From NCBI GenBank assembly GCA_027924585.1, contig BSBM01000370.1, positions 25,043,501-25,107,500 on the forward strand: a stretch of DNA of 64,000 nt. Direction: 5' to 3'. A model generated the notes under the pieces. That model had not been told where the DNA came from, ran no database searches, and saw nothing but the letters and a program-made list of their open reading frames with translations. This stretch comes from Larix kaempferi. Taxonomy: Eukaryota; Streptophyta; Pinopsida; Pinales; Pinaceae. The position numbers and the translations under genes are program-made. Each line of letters begins with the position of its first letter. The stretch's first letter is position 1. Positions 54,401 through 64,000 of this stretch are shown one piece after another.

Positions 54401-55694
54401 GGGAAGTTGGGAGGGATGGATAGATTTGAATTTCCCGGATCATCTTTTGAATGACTAAAATGACCTTCTGTCATTATTTCATGGCTCTATTCTTGTCCAC
54501 AAAAATATTACTGACAAATGTGGTTGGGGTAAATCTGGGTCTTACTCCATTAAAGAAGGTTACAAGTATTTGGATGCTATCAACAATCAACGCACCAAGG
54601 ACACCAAATGGAACAGCATTTGGGGAAAGAAGAGTCTTCCAAAAATAAATGTTTTTTCATGGACCCTTGCCCATAGAAAAAAACACTAACTTCTGAGAAT
54701 CTTAGAAAAAGAGGAATTGAAGGTCCAGCCATATGCATATTATGCAAGGAAGCTAAGGAAACGATGGATCATGTATTCCTCGATTGCAAATTCTCCATGG
54801 AGGTTTGGCACTATGATTTCCGGGAAATTCAACCCAACATGACCCTTCCAACCAATGGGAATGATTTGTTTGCATGCTGGCAAGATTACTATCATAGTTC
54901 GTTGGCCAAGAAACTGAATTTCAAAAAAGCTTGGGTTGCTTTTCCCAAATTCATTTGTTGGAAGTTACGGACTGCTAGGAACAAGGAAACATTCGAAGAT
55001 ATTAGGGCCACACCAAGCAAAGTATTATATTCAACTAAAGCACTCTTAAATTGATTCTCTTTCCTTGAGAGGAATGAAGAATATCATAAAAGAGCATTTA
55101 ACTGTGGAAGAGAGAATTTGGGTGGCAGAACTACTGATCTCCACCCTCCCTTCTATTTTGGACCACCCACCTATGAAACAGGCCTCTCGAAAATGGAAAA
55201 TCAGAAAGAAATCAGAGGAGTTCCAACATTGGATCAAGACAAATGGCTGTCACACTCTGTTTTTTTACGGAGCCTCGAAAGGAAACCCCAGTCGGGCAGG
55301 TGCGGGAGGAGTTATTCTGGATCCCAAAGGAAATAAAGTGAAATACTATGCATGGGGTCTTAGAAGGGGAACCAACAACAAAGCTGAGTGGCTCGGTTTG
55401 CTCAGAGGATTGGAAATATCTAGAAAATATAAAATCAAGGATTTAATGGTCATGGGAGATTCAATGTTGGTAATCTGCGAATCAAGAAATTTGGCCAAAC
55501 ACCGCAAAGATCCAGCCTCTAAGCTTCATCATATTTTCAATCTCATCGTCAAAGATTTCAACGTCATCAATTTTCTTCATGTATTGAGGAACAACAACCA
55601 TCAGGCTGATCTCATGGCCAATAAAGGGGCAGGTATGGATTGTGGAATCTCGACCAGTAATGGTCAAGATATTGGCATAAATTGGGTGCCTTGA
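51436..55694 (+). pseudogene. LINE B ORF2, broken by many stops and frameshifts
   Basis: In order: endonuclease (FASWNCRGLGGLNKVEAIKD, QETK, then after a shift near 51795 GDFNVTKSQ and an in-frame stop), RT (PGPDGFTINFYRVVWE, FRPISLCNTSYKILSKI, KLDMVNAFDRV, LAQFADDTIFLGG), the connection (SWNPAGRLVLIKS-type words near 53815) and RNase H (55065-55694). The RNase H motif reads FFYGASKGNP, so the first catalytic Asp is Tyr. Frame breaks occur near 51800, 52215, 52700, 53190, 53370, 53700, 54460, 54690 and 55055. It cannot produce an enzyme. Confidence 0.93.
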
Positions 55695-56409
55695 CCCTCC
55701 AGGTATTACGATATCTCCACTCAGGCAGGGAGCTAGGTGGATGAAGGAATGTTCAGTTGTTGGCAATCTTCACGCTGTAACTGTCAATTGAGTATATTCA
55801 CGTTGCATAGCAACATAAATTTAAAGCTTCAATTAGTAATCCACTTCAACATTTGGGCTGAATTTGGGCAGATTACTAGTGCTAAGAAATCAACTATGTA
55901 TTGATGTTGGACAGAGGAAGCATTTCAATAGCTATAAAGCAAGACAAATTCAAGCATCAAATCTATCGACTTGTTGGAAATAGGTTGAATTGGGATCAGG
56001 CAGCAGGTCATCGATGGACACAATTTTCAATTGGCACCATTCCTAGAATGTATTGGTAGCACCTTTAGTCGCTTCAGCAATCCTTTTCAAACTCAACATT
56101 AATTAATATTTGGCTTCAAGTTAAAAAAAAAAAATTGCTTATGGCGAATTCTGGATTCAATAAAAAATTAAGAGTCCCAGGAGTATTGTTGAGTTGACAA
56201 GCATTTCTTGGCAAGTTCGACAGTTCCGAGTGTGATGTAAATCGATGTTTCTGTGTAGTTTGAAGTTTCAGGGTTGTAATGTCTTCAAAGACTGGAAAGA
56301 GCAGAGCTTCTTAGGACAACTCTCAGCTATAGGGGACAGTCTCCTATTTCATTTTGTAACCTTGTTCCTCTTTTTTAGAAAAGCTAATTAACCGTTATTG
56401 TTAAAAAAA

Positions 56410-56425
56410 AACACTCGTGGACATG
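56410..56425 (+). repeat. 16-bp target-site copy 3 (right of LINE B)
   Basis: AACACTCGTGGACATG differs from the other two copies by one base. Confidence 0.9.
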
Positions 56426-58036
56426 TTTGTCGGGTATTAACAAGTTCATTAGGAAGGTTGTCATAGCAGAGGCATCTAGTATGAGAGTTTATGCTTAAAG
56501 TGTGAATCATATACCTTCTAAATTAACAGGAGTGATTTATATCTCCTGTAAATCAAGAGTAAGTCATATCTCTTGAAAGGACAAGAGAGAGTAATATCTC
56601 TTGTAAGTGATAGAAGCAAGTCATGTATTATGTAAGTCAAGAGGGAGTTATATCTCTTGTGGTAATCAGTACACAGTGAGATTCAGGAGTCTGAGATTCA
56701 GTGACTCATATCCATAGGCATGTCGGGATGCAAAGAGGCATGTAGTTCCCAGTGGTACTTTAAGGGAGAGCAAAAGACCTCAAAGGTTCTCGAGTTATAT
56801 GGCATTGATGAGTCACATCAATGATTACAAACTTTCCAATTACGAGGAGGTAGCAAACTAGTGGGTTTGGCAAGATGCCACGATTTAAGAGTATCAGTCC
56901 ATCATGAAGAATGATGTGTGGCATACTTTTTTGAGATATGAGAGGAATTCAATGATGACTTCCAAGTATATCTATAAGATCTAACATGCAGTTCAGATAA
57001 CACACTATACAAGCTATTGAGTTAGCAAGTTGCAGGGTCATAAATAATCATGGATGGGATCAACAAGTGCAAAAGGCACCAAATTGCTTCAGTGCTTGAC
57101 ACCTAGATACAGATATGCAGAGACTGCAGATGTAGAGGGATTAGAATGTCCAGATGCAGAGGGAGCATGATACTCAGGTGCAGAGAGAGAAGGGTGCACA
57201 GAGGGAGTACCTGTCGCATAGTTTGTCGATGATGGAGGAGGTGTCTCAGTTAGGAATACCTCCCTCACCAAGAGGAAGATAGACTCAGAGTTTGAGGATC
57301 TTGGCCTAATTTCTTGGGATTGGAGGTGTAGTAAGGATCAGGAGAGACCTTACTTAGTTAAGGGAAGTACACAAAGATCTTAAGAGATTCAAGATGATGG
57401 AATGCAAATCCACGGCTACACCTATGATGACAAATCTGAAGAAGCTGAGTGATTATGCTTCAGTTTCATATTTGGTGGATCCAATGATGTATTGACAGAT
57501 GATTGGATCATTGATGTGTCTGGTTAATACTGGGATTGATATTTGATTTGCAATGAACACCCTAATCCAGTTTATGTTTGAGTTGAGGCATGTACATTGG
57601 GTTGAAGCAAAGCATGTGCTGAGGTATCTGCGTGGTACATTTGGGTATGGCATGAGATATGTCTCAGGTGGTGAAGTGAGGCTGCAAGGTTATGTAGATT
57701 CTTACTGGGTGAGAAGTGCAATGGACATAAATAGCACGTTGGGGTGCTACTTCAGCTTGAGATGAGCTATGATATCTTGGCTTACCAAGAAGTAGACTTC
57801 TGCCGCAATCAATACAGTAGAAGCAGAGTATTATGCATCCAGCGTCACATATCATGAAGCATTATGGCTTCGGAAGATTTCGAGACATGGTAAAGAAGGG
57901 AGTAGTGAAGTTTTGGTACATATCCACAGATGAGAAAATAACCGACATTCTCACCAAGGACCTATCCAAGGAAAAGTTTGTATACTTCAGGGACAAGCTT
58001 GGTGTGATGGAGAATGTATCCCTTGCTGAGAGAGAG
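56426..58036 (+). pseudogene. Copia reverse transcriptase and RNase H remnants
   Basis: Across several frames: RFSSYMALMSHINDYKLSNY, EEVAN and QDAT followed by EYQSIMKNDVW (RT start, 56790-56935), MTSKYIYKI (56955), CKSTATPMMTNLKKLSDYAS, VDPMMY and QMIGSLMCLVNTGIDI (57405-57545), HWVEAKHVLRYLRGTFGYGM, RLQGYVDSYWVRSAMDINST (RNase H, 57595-57760), TVEAEYYASSVTYHEALWL, and ISTDEKITDILTKDLSKEKF then LGVMENVSLAEREC (57920-58040). The SDADWA-type motif is changed to DSYWV. The last Cys codon is the start of the LTR-like TGTTGATGG. Confidence 0.85.
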
Positions 58037-58099
58037 TGTTGATGGATGAGTAGCATTGGGAAAACATTCACAGGAAGTGAATGGCCATAAAAATTCATG

Positions 58100-58535
58100 A
58101 GAAGCAAATGGACCAGGCATTGTGATGATCCTACAGATGAGCAACAGACATTCAGGAGAAGTGAATGGCCCAGGTATCGTGATGGTTATACATATGAGCA
58201 GTATGGGGCAAGAATTCACTCATGGGGCTATGCTAGTGGTGAATGTCCCATACATACAGATAAGCACCAATAGATTAGCCATTTATTCATGGGGTTATGC
58301 TAGTGATGAATGATACATTCACTCACTCGGCTTTGCTAGTGGTGAATGGCCTAGATGCAGTATATATCTGAGATAGATTATGACATTATCACCAAGTGAG
58401 AAGCTTGGTAGTGATATATAATGTCTCCAAGTGTGAAACTTGGCAGTGACGACACTCTTGCCAAGTGAGAAGCTTAGCAAAGATGCAAAGTGTCTTCTAT
58501 GAACATTCTCACCAAGTGCGAAGCTTCGCGTGATA
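58100..58535. repeat. Three interleaved repeat families in the LTR/U3 region
   Basis: AATGGACCAGGCATTGTGATG and AATGGCCCAGGTATCGTGATG-type phrases occur twice at 58110-58200. CATGGGGCTATGCTAGTGGTG and variants occur three times at 58220-58345. CCAAGTGAGAAGCTTGG and variants, each a small hairpin (CCAAG...CTTGG), occur four times at 58390-58530. Confidence 0.8.
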
Positions 58536-59197
58536 CATAATGTTACCCTCGTTGAGAGGGAGTGCTGATGTTTCTCCATGGTTACAACATTGGGAAACAT
58601 TCTGCAGACATTCTCCCAAAAAGGTCATGAGAAGTGATCAATGATTGGTAGAGGATGGCCCCTAGCATAGCCTTGATTAGTCATGAGAAGTGACTAAGAT
58701 TAAACAAGTGTCAATATGCTTACTCTGAGAAAGAGTGCACCGAGAAGGAAGCTTGAGGTCACATTGCATTCTCCGAGAAGGAGTGATCTATTATATATTA
58801 AAGTGAGTTGACTTGTTTATTTTTCTAGGGGATTTTATCCCCCTGCGGAATATACAAGTCTCATCTAATGTTGAATTTGACATAGGTTCTAAGAACTGTT
58901 TGGGACTTCTTAGAGTGGGGTCAAATCGACACCAGAGCTCTATGGGTGAATTAGACCTGCATCTGAGGAGGTGAAGATCAACAAGGAAAACTTTTCCATG
59001 GTGGAGAATTAACCAAGAAATAAAGTCCAGCATTGAAGAAGTCCCAGACAACATTGAAGACGTCACAGAAGAAAGATTGAAGACAGATAGCAAGTCGGCC
59101 CAAAGATAAATAAAAGATGAAGATCAAAACTGGCAAGTTAGCTCCAATGAAAGAAGACAAGTTGGCCCCATAGTGAAATTAAAGGTCAACTGAAGAA

Positions 59198-59205
59198 TAT
59201 AAATA
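59198..59205 (+). promoter_or_regulatory. TATA box in the Copia 3' LTR
   Basis: TATAAATA occupies the same place as in the 5' LTR. Confidence 0.6.
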
Positions 59206-59944
59206 AAGGTTCCAACATTTAATTTTTACATCATCACAACATCTCTTCTTCTCCACTTGTGTGCAATTTTCAAGGAAGCCTTAGCAAAGGCAAGAAGCAA
59301 GCAATTTTGGGTTCTTATCTCTTCTCAAAGGTTCGTTATTCGTCCCTAGAGATTCACTAGGGTTTCTTGTCAAAGGATGGCACGCTCTTATGTGCTAGGG
59401 TTTCTTCATGAATGGTATTGTACTTGAATCAAATTAATTTCTTCTAAGAAAAGTTGGTTGGGTTTTCTTCCTGTTGGGTTTCCTAAGATAAAAATTTGTG
59501 TCTCTTGTGCATGCTTATCTTTCAATTATCCTTGTTTTATTTCAGTTGCAAGTGAATGGTGATATTTCTTTCAAGTATAACTATGGGATGAAATGAATGT
59601 CTGAAAGATCTGAAAATTGTACTGCTAATTTAAAAATTCAACACTTATGAGTATGATCGAAAAATGCATGTTCTACCTTTGCAATTCAGAAAGAATTCCA
59701 AACTATGCCTGCTAATTTATACACTGTATTTGAAACAAACAGTGAGAGAATAGATACTTTCCAAGAAAAACGCTCGACATCAATCCTCACTTATAACAAT
59801 CATAAAAACAGAAGTTAACTAAGTTGTTGCAATCGCATGCTGAAGCAGTTGCATGAGATTACATGAACATGAAAGGAATTCACCCAAATTGATGCACACA
59901 TCACATTTACATTAAAGAGGATTCTCATCCACTAAGATAGCGAC

Positions 59945-60150
59945 AAAGGTTGATGAACCTTTCCCTTTGAGAATTAGTCAAGGAAGAACTGTAGAAGTTA
60001 CTTAGTGTAAAGTTTATTCATCCTATCTCGGAGAATAAATGGGTCTTTATGGTGGTGTTTGTTCGGAAAAAAGAATGGAAAAAGGAGAGTTTGCATAGAT
60101 TACAATGAACTAAACAAGGCAACTTTTAGGGATCGTTGTCTGTTGTGGGG
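59945..60150 (+). pseudogene. Gypsy reverse transcriptase fragment
   Basis: The plus strand gives LVKEEL, KLLSVKFIHPISENKWVF, then VFVRKKNGKRRVCIDYNELN and KATFRDRCLL, the start of a Gypsy RT domain with the fingers motif WRVCVDYRELN-like. A stop and a probable shift interrupt it. It is not connected to an LTR that I can see. Confidence 0.8.
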
Positions 60151-61717
60151 AAAATGCACCTATAGTTTAGGGGAGAAACTACCAACTTACGGTGATAAAG
60201 ATAGACTTACAAGCATTCTGCAAGTACAACAAATAAGTGAAGAGATTAGGGTTTAGAGATGTAGGCACCTCATTCAGAAGGTTGATCCTAGCTTTGCCTC
60301 CCTCGCTCTTCAATGCTTATCCAGTGTCGCAATGCCCAGACCTGCAAAACAACTTGATACCTTTCTCAAATAAATTTGACTACATATATAAGACTGATAT
60401 TCATAATAGAAGAAGACATCAGATTATAAACAAACTGTAATCAAATCCAAGACACATTAATAGGTCATATTTGGAAAGAGAAGAACGTCTGATATTTATT
60501 AATGAATGAAAGCAAGTACATAAAGTTATACCTTCCTTCAAGCTTGGCACTTCACGAAACCTGGATTCAAGGTCTCCTGCTTCCGTTCTCCAAGGATTCC
60601 AGCCTCTAATCAACTATGCTAGGGTTTACCAAAACTGAAGCACAAGAGAGGGGGATGAGGGTCTCCATTCCTCCAGCATAACTTTGTTATAGGCTCGGTC
60701 CCCTCACATGGCCCTTCTACCCTCCTTATATAGTCAGTGAGGAAGGGGAAAAGAAGTTATAACCGCTCAGGAGGTTTCCCAACCAACTTAACTTACTCAA
60801 ATTTCAAGATTTTGACCAAAACAGGGTTGTACGCTACTATTTCACAGTGGAGTAGCGCTCAAGAGGGTTGAGTGCTACTATTGTACACTAGAGTAGGGTA
60901 CACACGCTAGTTTGTTAAGGTAGAGTAGCGCTCATGTGAAAAAATGGCCAGAAACAGGCTTTTCTGCTCATTTTCAGGAGATGGTTTGGTCTGGAAAAAT
61001 GTTCCTAAGGGTTGTAATCATCAAATGGGTCAAGAATGAGGTAATTTCAACCATTTTTAGTGTCCCAAATGACTCCTCCATCCACAAATGTCCTGTTGTC
61101 TGATTGAACTTGATCTCAAGAAGTGTCGTCATGCGACCAAGGGATGCAAGTGTCGTCACAGACAGAGAGGTGTCATTTCAAGCTATAACAGATGCCCCCT
61201 AATGTATGAGGTCAGAGGGAGTGCGGGAAACGATGGCCAAAATACATTATAAATAACAAAGAGTTGAATCATGGAGGAACGGAGAAACCAAGAATCATAG
61301 GCTCAAATGAAGTACCTGAAAGGAAAGGCAATGTCAGACAAACTCATCGTTGGGGTAACTGTCCATGTTCAAATGGTGGAACATGACCTCCAAGAGGATA
61401 CAATAATGATCCAAATACTGATGCATATACCATGGCCACTAAAATACACGCGTGGATCCATGAGGAACATAAGTGTAAACATAGCCACATAAATACAAGG
61501 TGGATCTATGTCAAAATTGGAGAACATAGCCATAGAGAACAAGTTGGATCTATGTCTCATCAAGAGCCCAAAAAAGTGTGGCTCAGTCTTGTGCAACTTG
61601 GGCAATAACATAAATGAGGTGATGCTATCAAGGATCCCAAGGTATTCATCCAAAAACAACCCAAGGTACAAACCTATCCATGCGAATAAATGAGTTGTTG
61701 TCGAACATGGGAGGTAT
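60151..61717. other. Retroelement-derived DNA with short repeated words
   Basis: At 60825-60935 the words GAGTAGCGCTCA, GAGTGCTACTATTGTACACT and GTACGCTACTATT recur, giving a small repeat of TAGCGCT/AGTGCTAC words. At 61470-61560 AACATAGCCA and TGGATCTATGTC are each duplicated. The segment immediately before 61718 ends in a polypurine-like GGGAGGTAT, so the right part may be the 3' internal end of a Copia element. No frame with a clear domain is present. Confidence 0.45.
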
Positions 61718-62368
61718 TGTTAGCATATATCCAACGTAGTCATGTTATCATCATTGGAATCATAAAATAAATTTTTGCAAAGCCGTAATGTGGTAAGTGA
61801 ACGATATATTATAAGATAACATAACGTCTTCCATTATCCAACATGAATCATCAATTAATTACATGTTAAATGCTACATGATATCATACTTTAATTAATAG
61901 ATTTTATAGTGAACAAGATATTGCTTACCATGCTTTTCTTCTTAAGATGTATAACATGGTTGGCCCATAGCATAATACAAAATATTTCCCTCAAGTCATC
62001 ATAATAATCCCACACACTATTAAAGGTTATTAGGCAAGTCAAGTCAGGTATAAATAGAGTGCGGGAGGCACTCTATTTCATCATTCTATTTATCTCACAC
62101 ACTCTTTGGAGAGTGGCGCACTTGTGGAGGAGGAGAAGCTGCTGCTAGGAGATGTCTATCTCTTATGCTTGGGTCGTATCATTTCTCTATCTATCTCTGA
62201 GGAAGTTATTGGGGTTTTTCACCTTTATGGTTTTCCCCAAGTAAACTTTATGTCTCTTGTGTGCTTGCATTATTGTGTCCATGATTGATATGCTGTAGAT
62301 ATGTTGTACATGTTTTTCTCTCAGTTAAGATCCCATATCATATTGAAGTAAATTCTGAAAAACTAACA
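61718..62368 (+). repeat. Copia-type LTR (651 bp)
   Basis: It starts TGTTAGCATATATCC and ends AAAACTAACA. A TATA box (TATAAATA, 62049-62056) lies in the middle and a PBS follows directly. It differs from the LTRs at 41263 and 21689, so this is another family. Confidence 0.78.
62049..62056 (+). promoter_or_regulatory. TATA box of the right-edge LTR
   Basis: TATAAATAGAG is followed within about 60 bases by a CT-rich segment, a likely start of transcription of the element. Confidence 0.55.
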
Positions 62369-64000
62369 TGATATCAAAGCTAGCCTGAAAGAAGGCATGG
62401 TATGGCATGTATGACACTTGTTGCACTTACGATGCGAGGGCTTGATATAGAAAAAACCAGTCATCGTAGCAATTTCTCTATAAATCCATTTTGGCAAAGT
62501 TTTCTGATTTGAAACTTTTAAAGGTTCAAGATCAGATCCCCATGTACCTTGTGTCCAAAGGAAAACTTCTAATTCGTTGTACTTTGTGTTTTATGATCTG
62601 TACAATCTAGGGTTTCTACCTCTTCCAGATCTGAGTCATAAACAGGTGACCTAGGAAAAAAGGTCATAACTTGGGCTAGGAAGCTCCAAATGAAATTTCG
62701 TCAAATGTGACAGGTAGTGCACGAATTGTAATTTATCAGGTAACTTTTTCAGAGGCCGAAATTGAACCAGTGACACATGGGACGCTGTTCAAGTTCGCTC
62801 TCCTGTTTTATCCCATAAACAGGTCACGTTGCAACACTTGGCATAACTCTCTCTCAGAGAATCCAATTGAGGTCAGACCTATGGGGTTGGAAAGATGACA
62901 AGTCGGGCTACCACAAGTAGAAGTTTCAGACCCTATGGATTGGAAAGTTCGGAGTTACACCAGAAACAATCAAGTACATATTTTCTGTCAAAACAGAATT
63001 ATTTTTGAGCACCTTCATTCATGGCTTCGGGAATTTAGGGTTTTGGAGAAAGTTGGAATTTTTGTAATCGGAGACCACGGCTGAATGCTACTCATCAAAA
63101 TCGAAATTTAGAGACCAAGATCAGAATTTTTGGTTGGGCAAAAGGCCTTGCTTGATCAGACCCTAGTTCGGGACTTTGATCAGAAAAGTGGAAAATTAGG
63201 TCTTCTGAAAAAATGGGAATTTTTTAAATTTGTGACCACGGCTGGAAGCTCCTCAGAAAAATAGAACCTTATAGCTTTGGATCGAACCTTTTGATTGCGT
63301 GGAAGGGTGGGCTTTATCAAACCCTAGTTCGGGGTCATGTCCAGTGAATCCGAAAGTTTCAAAGGCAATTTTGAGGGGTGAAACTTTGCATTTTTTTCAA
63401 ATTCCTAGTATACCGACTTGATCAGCTCATCAAGGTGCATCTTTCTATCCTTTCAGAAGTTTGAAATTCAAAGTTTTAATTTTAGGGTTTCTCTGACAAA
63501 CCCAGATCCAGTTCCTGCAAATCAAGTGGATTGGGTTAATTCTAGAAGAGAATGGATTGGTCACCTGCATAAGTGAAGAAGTTCATGTTTCAGAGGGAGA
63601 TGAGGCTAAGGCCTTACATAAGAAGATTACAAGCAATCTCGACAGGTATGACTTATCCAGGTATGTTTCGAGATTTGTTCATGATTAAGTTTATGGTATG
63701 TTTGTCTTCATATTATTACGGTTAGTACAATCTTGATTAAATTTAGACTTGTCGTATCACCTTAATAAAATTATGAATGCATGATAGAAGATATTCATTG
63801 ATTAGGGTGTTGACACTTATGATTGTACTAATGCATTATGGTGTTGTATGAGGTTTATGTTGTCCGCTAACATGAAAGGTACACCAAGAAAGACAAATCA
63901 TGTTCTAGTTCAAGTACATATGACCATGGTGACATGAAGACAAAGGTTCATCCATTGCCATGGATCACATAGAAGATCTACTTACGAGGTATGTATAACT
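62369..64000 (+). mobile_element. 5' internal part of a Copia-type element, cut by the window edge
   Basis: TGATATCAAAGC at 62369-62380 is an initiator-Met-type PBS with two mismatches. The following 1.6 kb is a leader with repeated blocks (GGTCATAACTTGGGCTAGGA, GGGTTTTGGAGAAAGTTGGAA and similar phrases around 63030-63220) and no convincing gag frame before the window ends. The partner LTR must lie outside. Confidence 0.6.

Larger units (their letters stand above)
49899..56409 (+). mobile_element. L1-type LINE B, full length, decayed
   Basis: This 6.5-kb element has the same architecture and orientation as LINE A but a clearly different sequence. It is flanked by 49883-49898 and 56410-56425 and ends with nine A (56401-56409). 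ORF1 is open while ORF2 has many stops and shifts. It is a related but distinct L1 subfamily, not a duplicate of A. Confidence 0.92.
41263..59643 (+). mobile_element. Degenerate Copia LTR retrotransposon carrying two nested LINEs
   Basis: About 0.92 kb of LTR at the left matches 58701-59643 at the right. Between them, excluding the LINEs (43301-56409), about 2.7 kb of internal sequence shows a PBS, a gag zinc knuckle, GAG-pre-integrase and integrase words, RT and RNase H words, then a polypurine tract, in Copia order. All coding parts have stops. The internal part is shorter than a full Copia element, so deletions have occurred, and the left LTR is truncated at its 5' side. Confidence 0.85.
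58037..59643 (+). repeat. 3' LTR of the Copia element
   Basis: The LTR may begin at 58037 (GAGAGAGAG then TGTTGATGG) or at 58563 (GAGAGGGAG then TGCTGATG); both look like a polypurine tract followed by an LTR start. It ends at AAAATTCAACA (59643), as the left LTR does. The region 58100-58535 holds three short direct-repeat families. A TATA box is at 59198-59205. Confidence 0.85.

Noticed and set aside
41263-59643. One giant 18-kb LTR retrotransposon with unusual LINE-like genes
   Set aside because: The two LINEs have their own A-tails and target-site copies, so they are later insertions into a small, decayed Copia element.

Overview
This window is intergenic, repeat-dominated nuclear DNA of a seed plant. 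The evidence is the combination of L1 LINEs that carry a C-terminal RNase H, Copia and Gypsy LTR elements primed by initiator-tRNA-Met type binding sites, a CACTA transposon, several tRNA-derived SINE families and a few plant gene remnants. The long, old, nested repeats with few genes would fit a large genome such as a gymnosperm, but the species cannot be read from the sequence. No bacterial features and no rRNA or true tRNA genes were found.

Layout. 0-16 kb: the first exon of a plausible host gene at the left edge (minus strand, DUF21/CNNM-type chloroplast membrane protein), a decayed cytochrome P450 of the CYP86 clan, a frameshifted BTB/POZ gene, one SINE with perfect target-site duplications, SINE fragments, and several tandem duplications (300 bp x2, about 300 bp x3). 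16.6-25.9 kb: a complete but dead Gypsy element on the minus strand with LTRs, PBS, PPT and near-perfect TSD. Its gag is split by a younger 3.1-kb non-autonomous Copia-type element that holds an unusual array of a CpG-rich decamer spaced alternately 20 and 23 bp. 26-34 kb: unassigned DNA, tandem duplications, two related SINEs, and a Gypsy gag remnant cut by another SINE with its own TSD. 34.3-41.0 kb: a CACTA element with extensive subterminal GC-rich repeats and two internal tandem arrays.

41.3-59.6 kb: a degenerate Copia element (truncated 5' LTR, gag, integrase, RT, RNase H, 3' LTR). Two full-length L1 LINEs lie head to tail inside it. The same 16-bp sequence occurs before, between and after them, so a second L1 appears to have used exactly the same target site. 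The left LINE has an intact 1416-codon ORF2 with endonuclease, RT and RNase H motifs, an ORF1 with one premature stop, and an additional small coiled-coil frame downstream of ORF2. The right LINE is a pseudogene. In both, the end of the ORF1 frame abuts or overlaps the ORF2 start codon, which suggests termination-reinitiation. 59.6-64 kb: a Gypsy RT fragment and the 5' LTR plus leader of another Copia-type element that runs off the window.

The only sequences with signs of present function are the edge exon and, possibly, the left LINE. Percentages and repeat counts quoted are hand counts from the sequence, not alignments.
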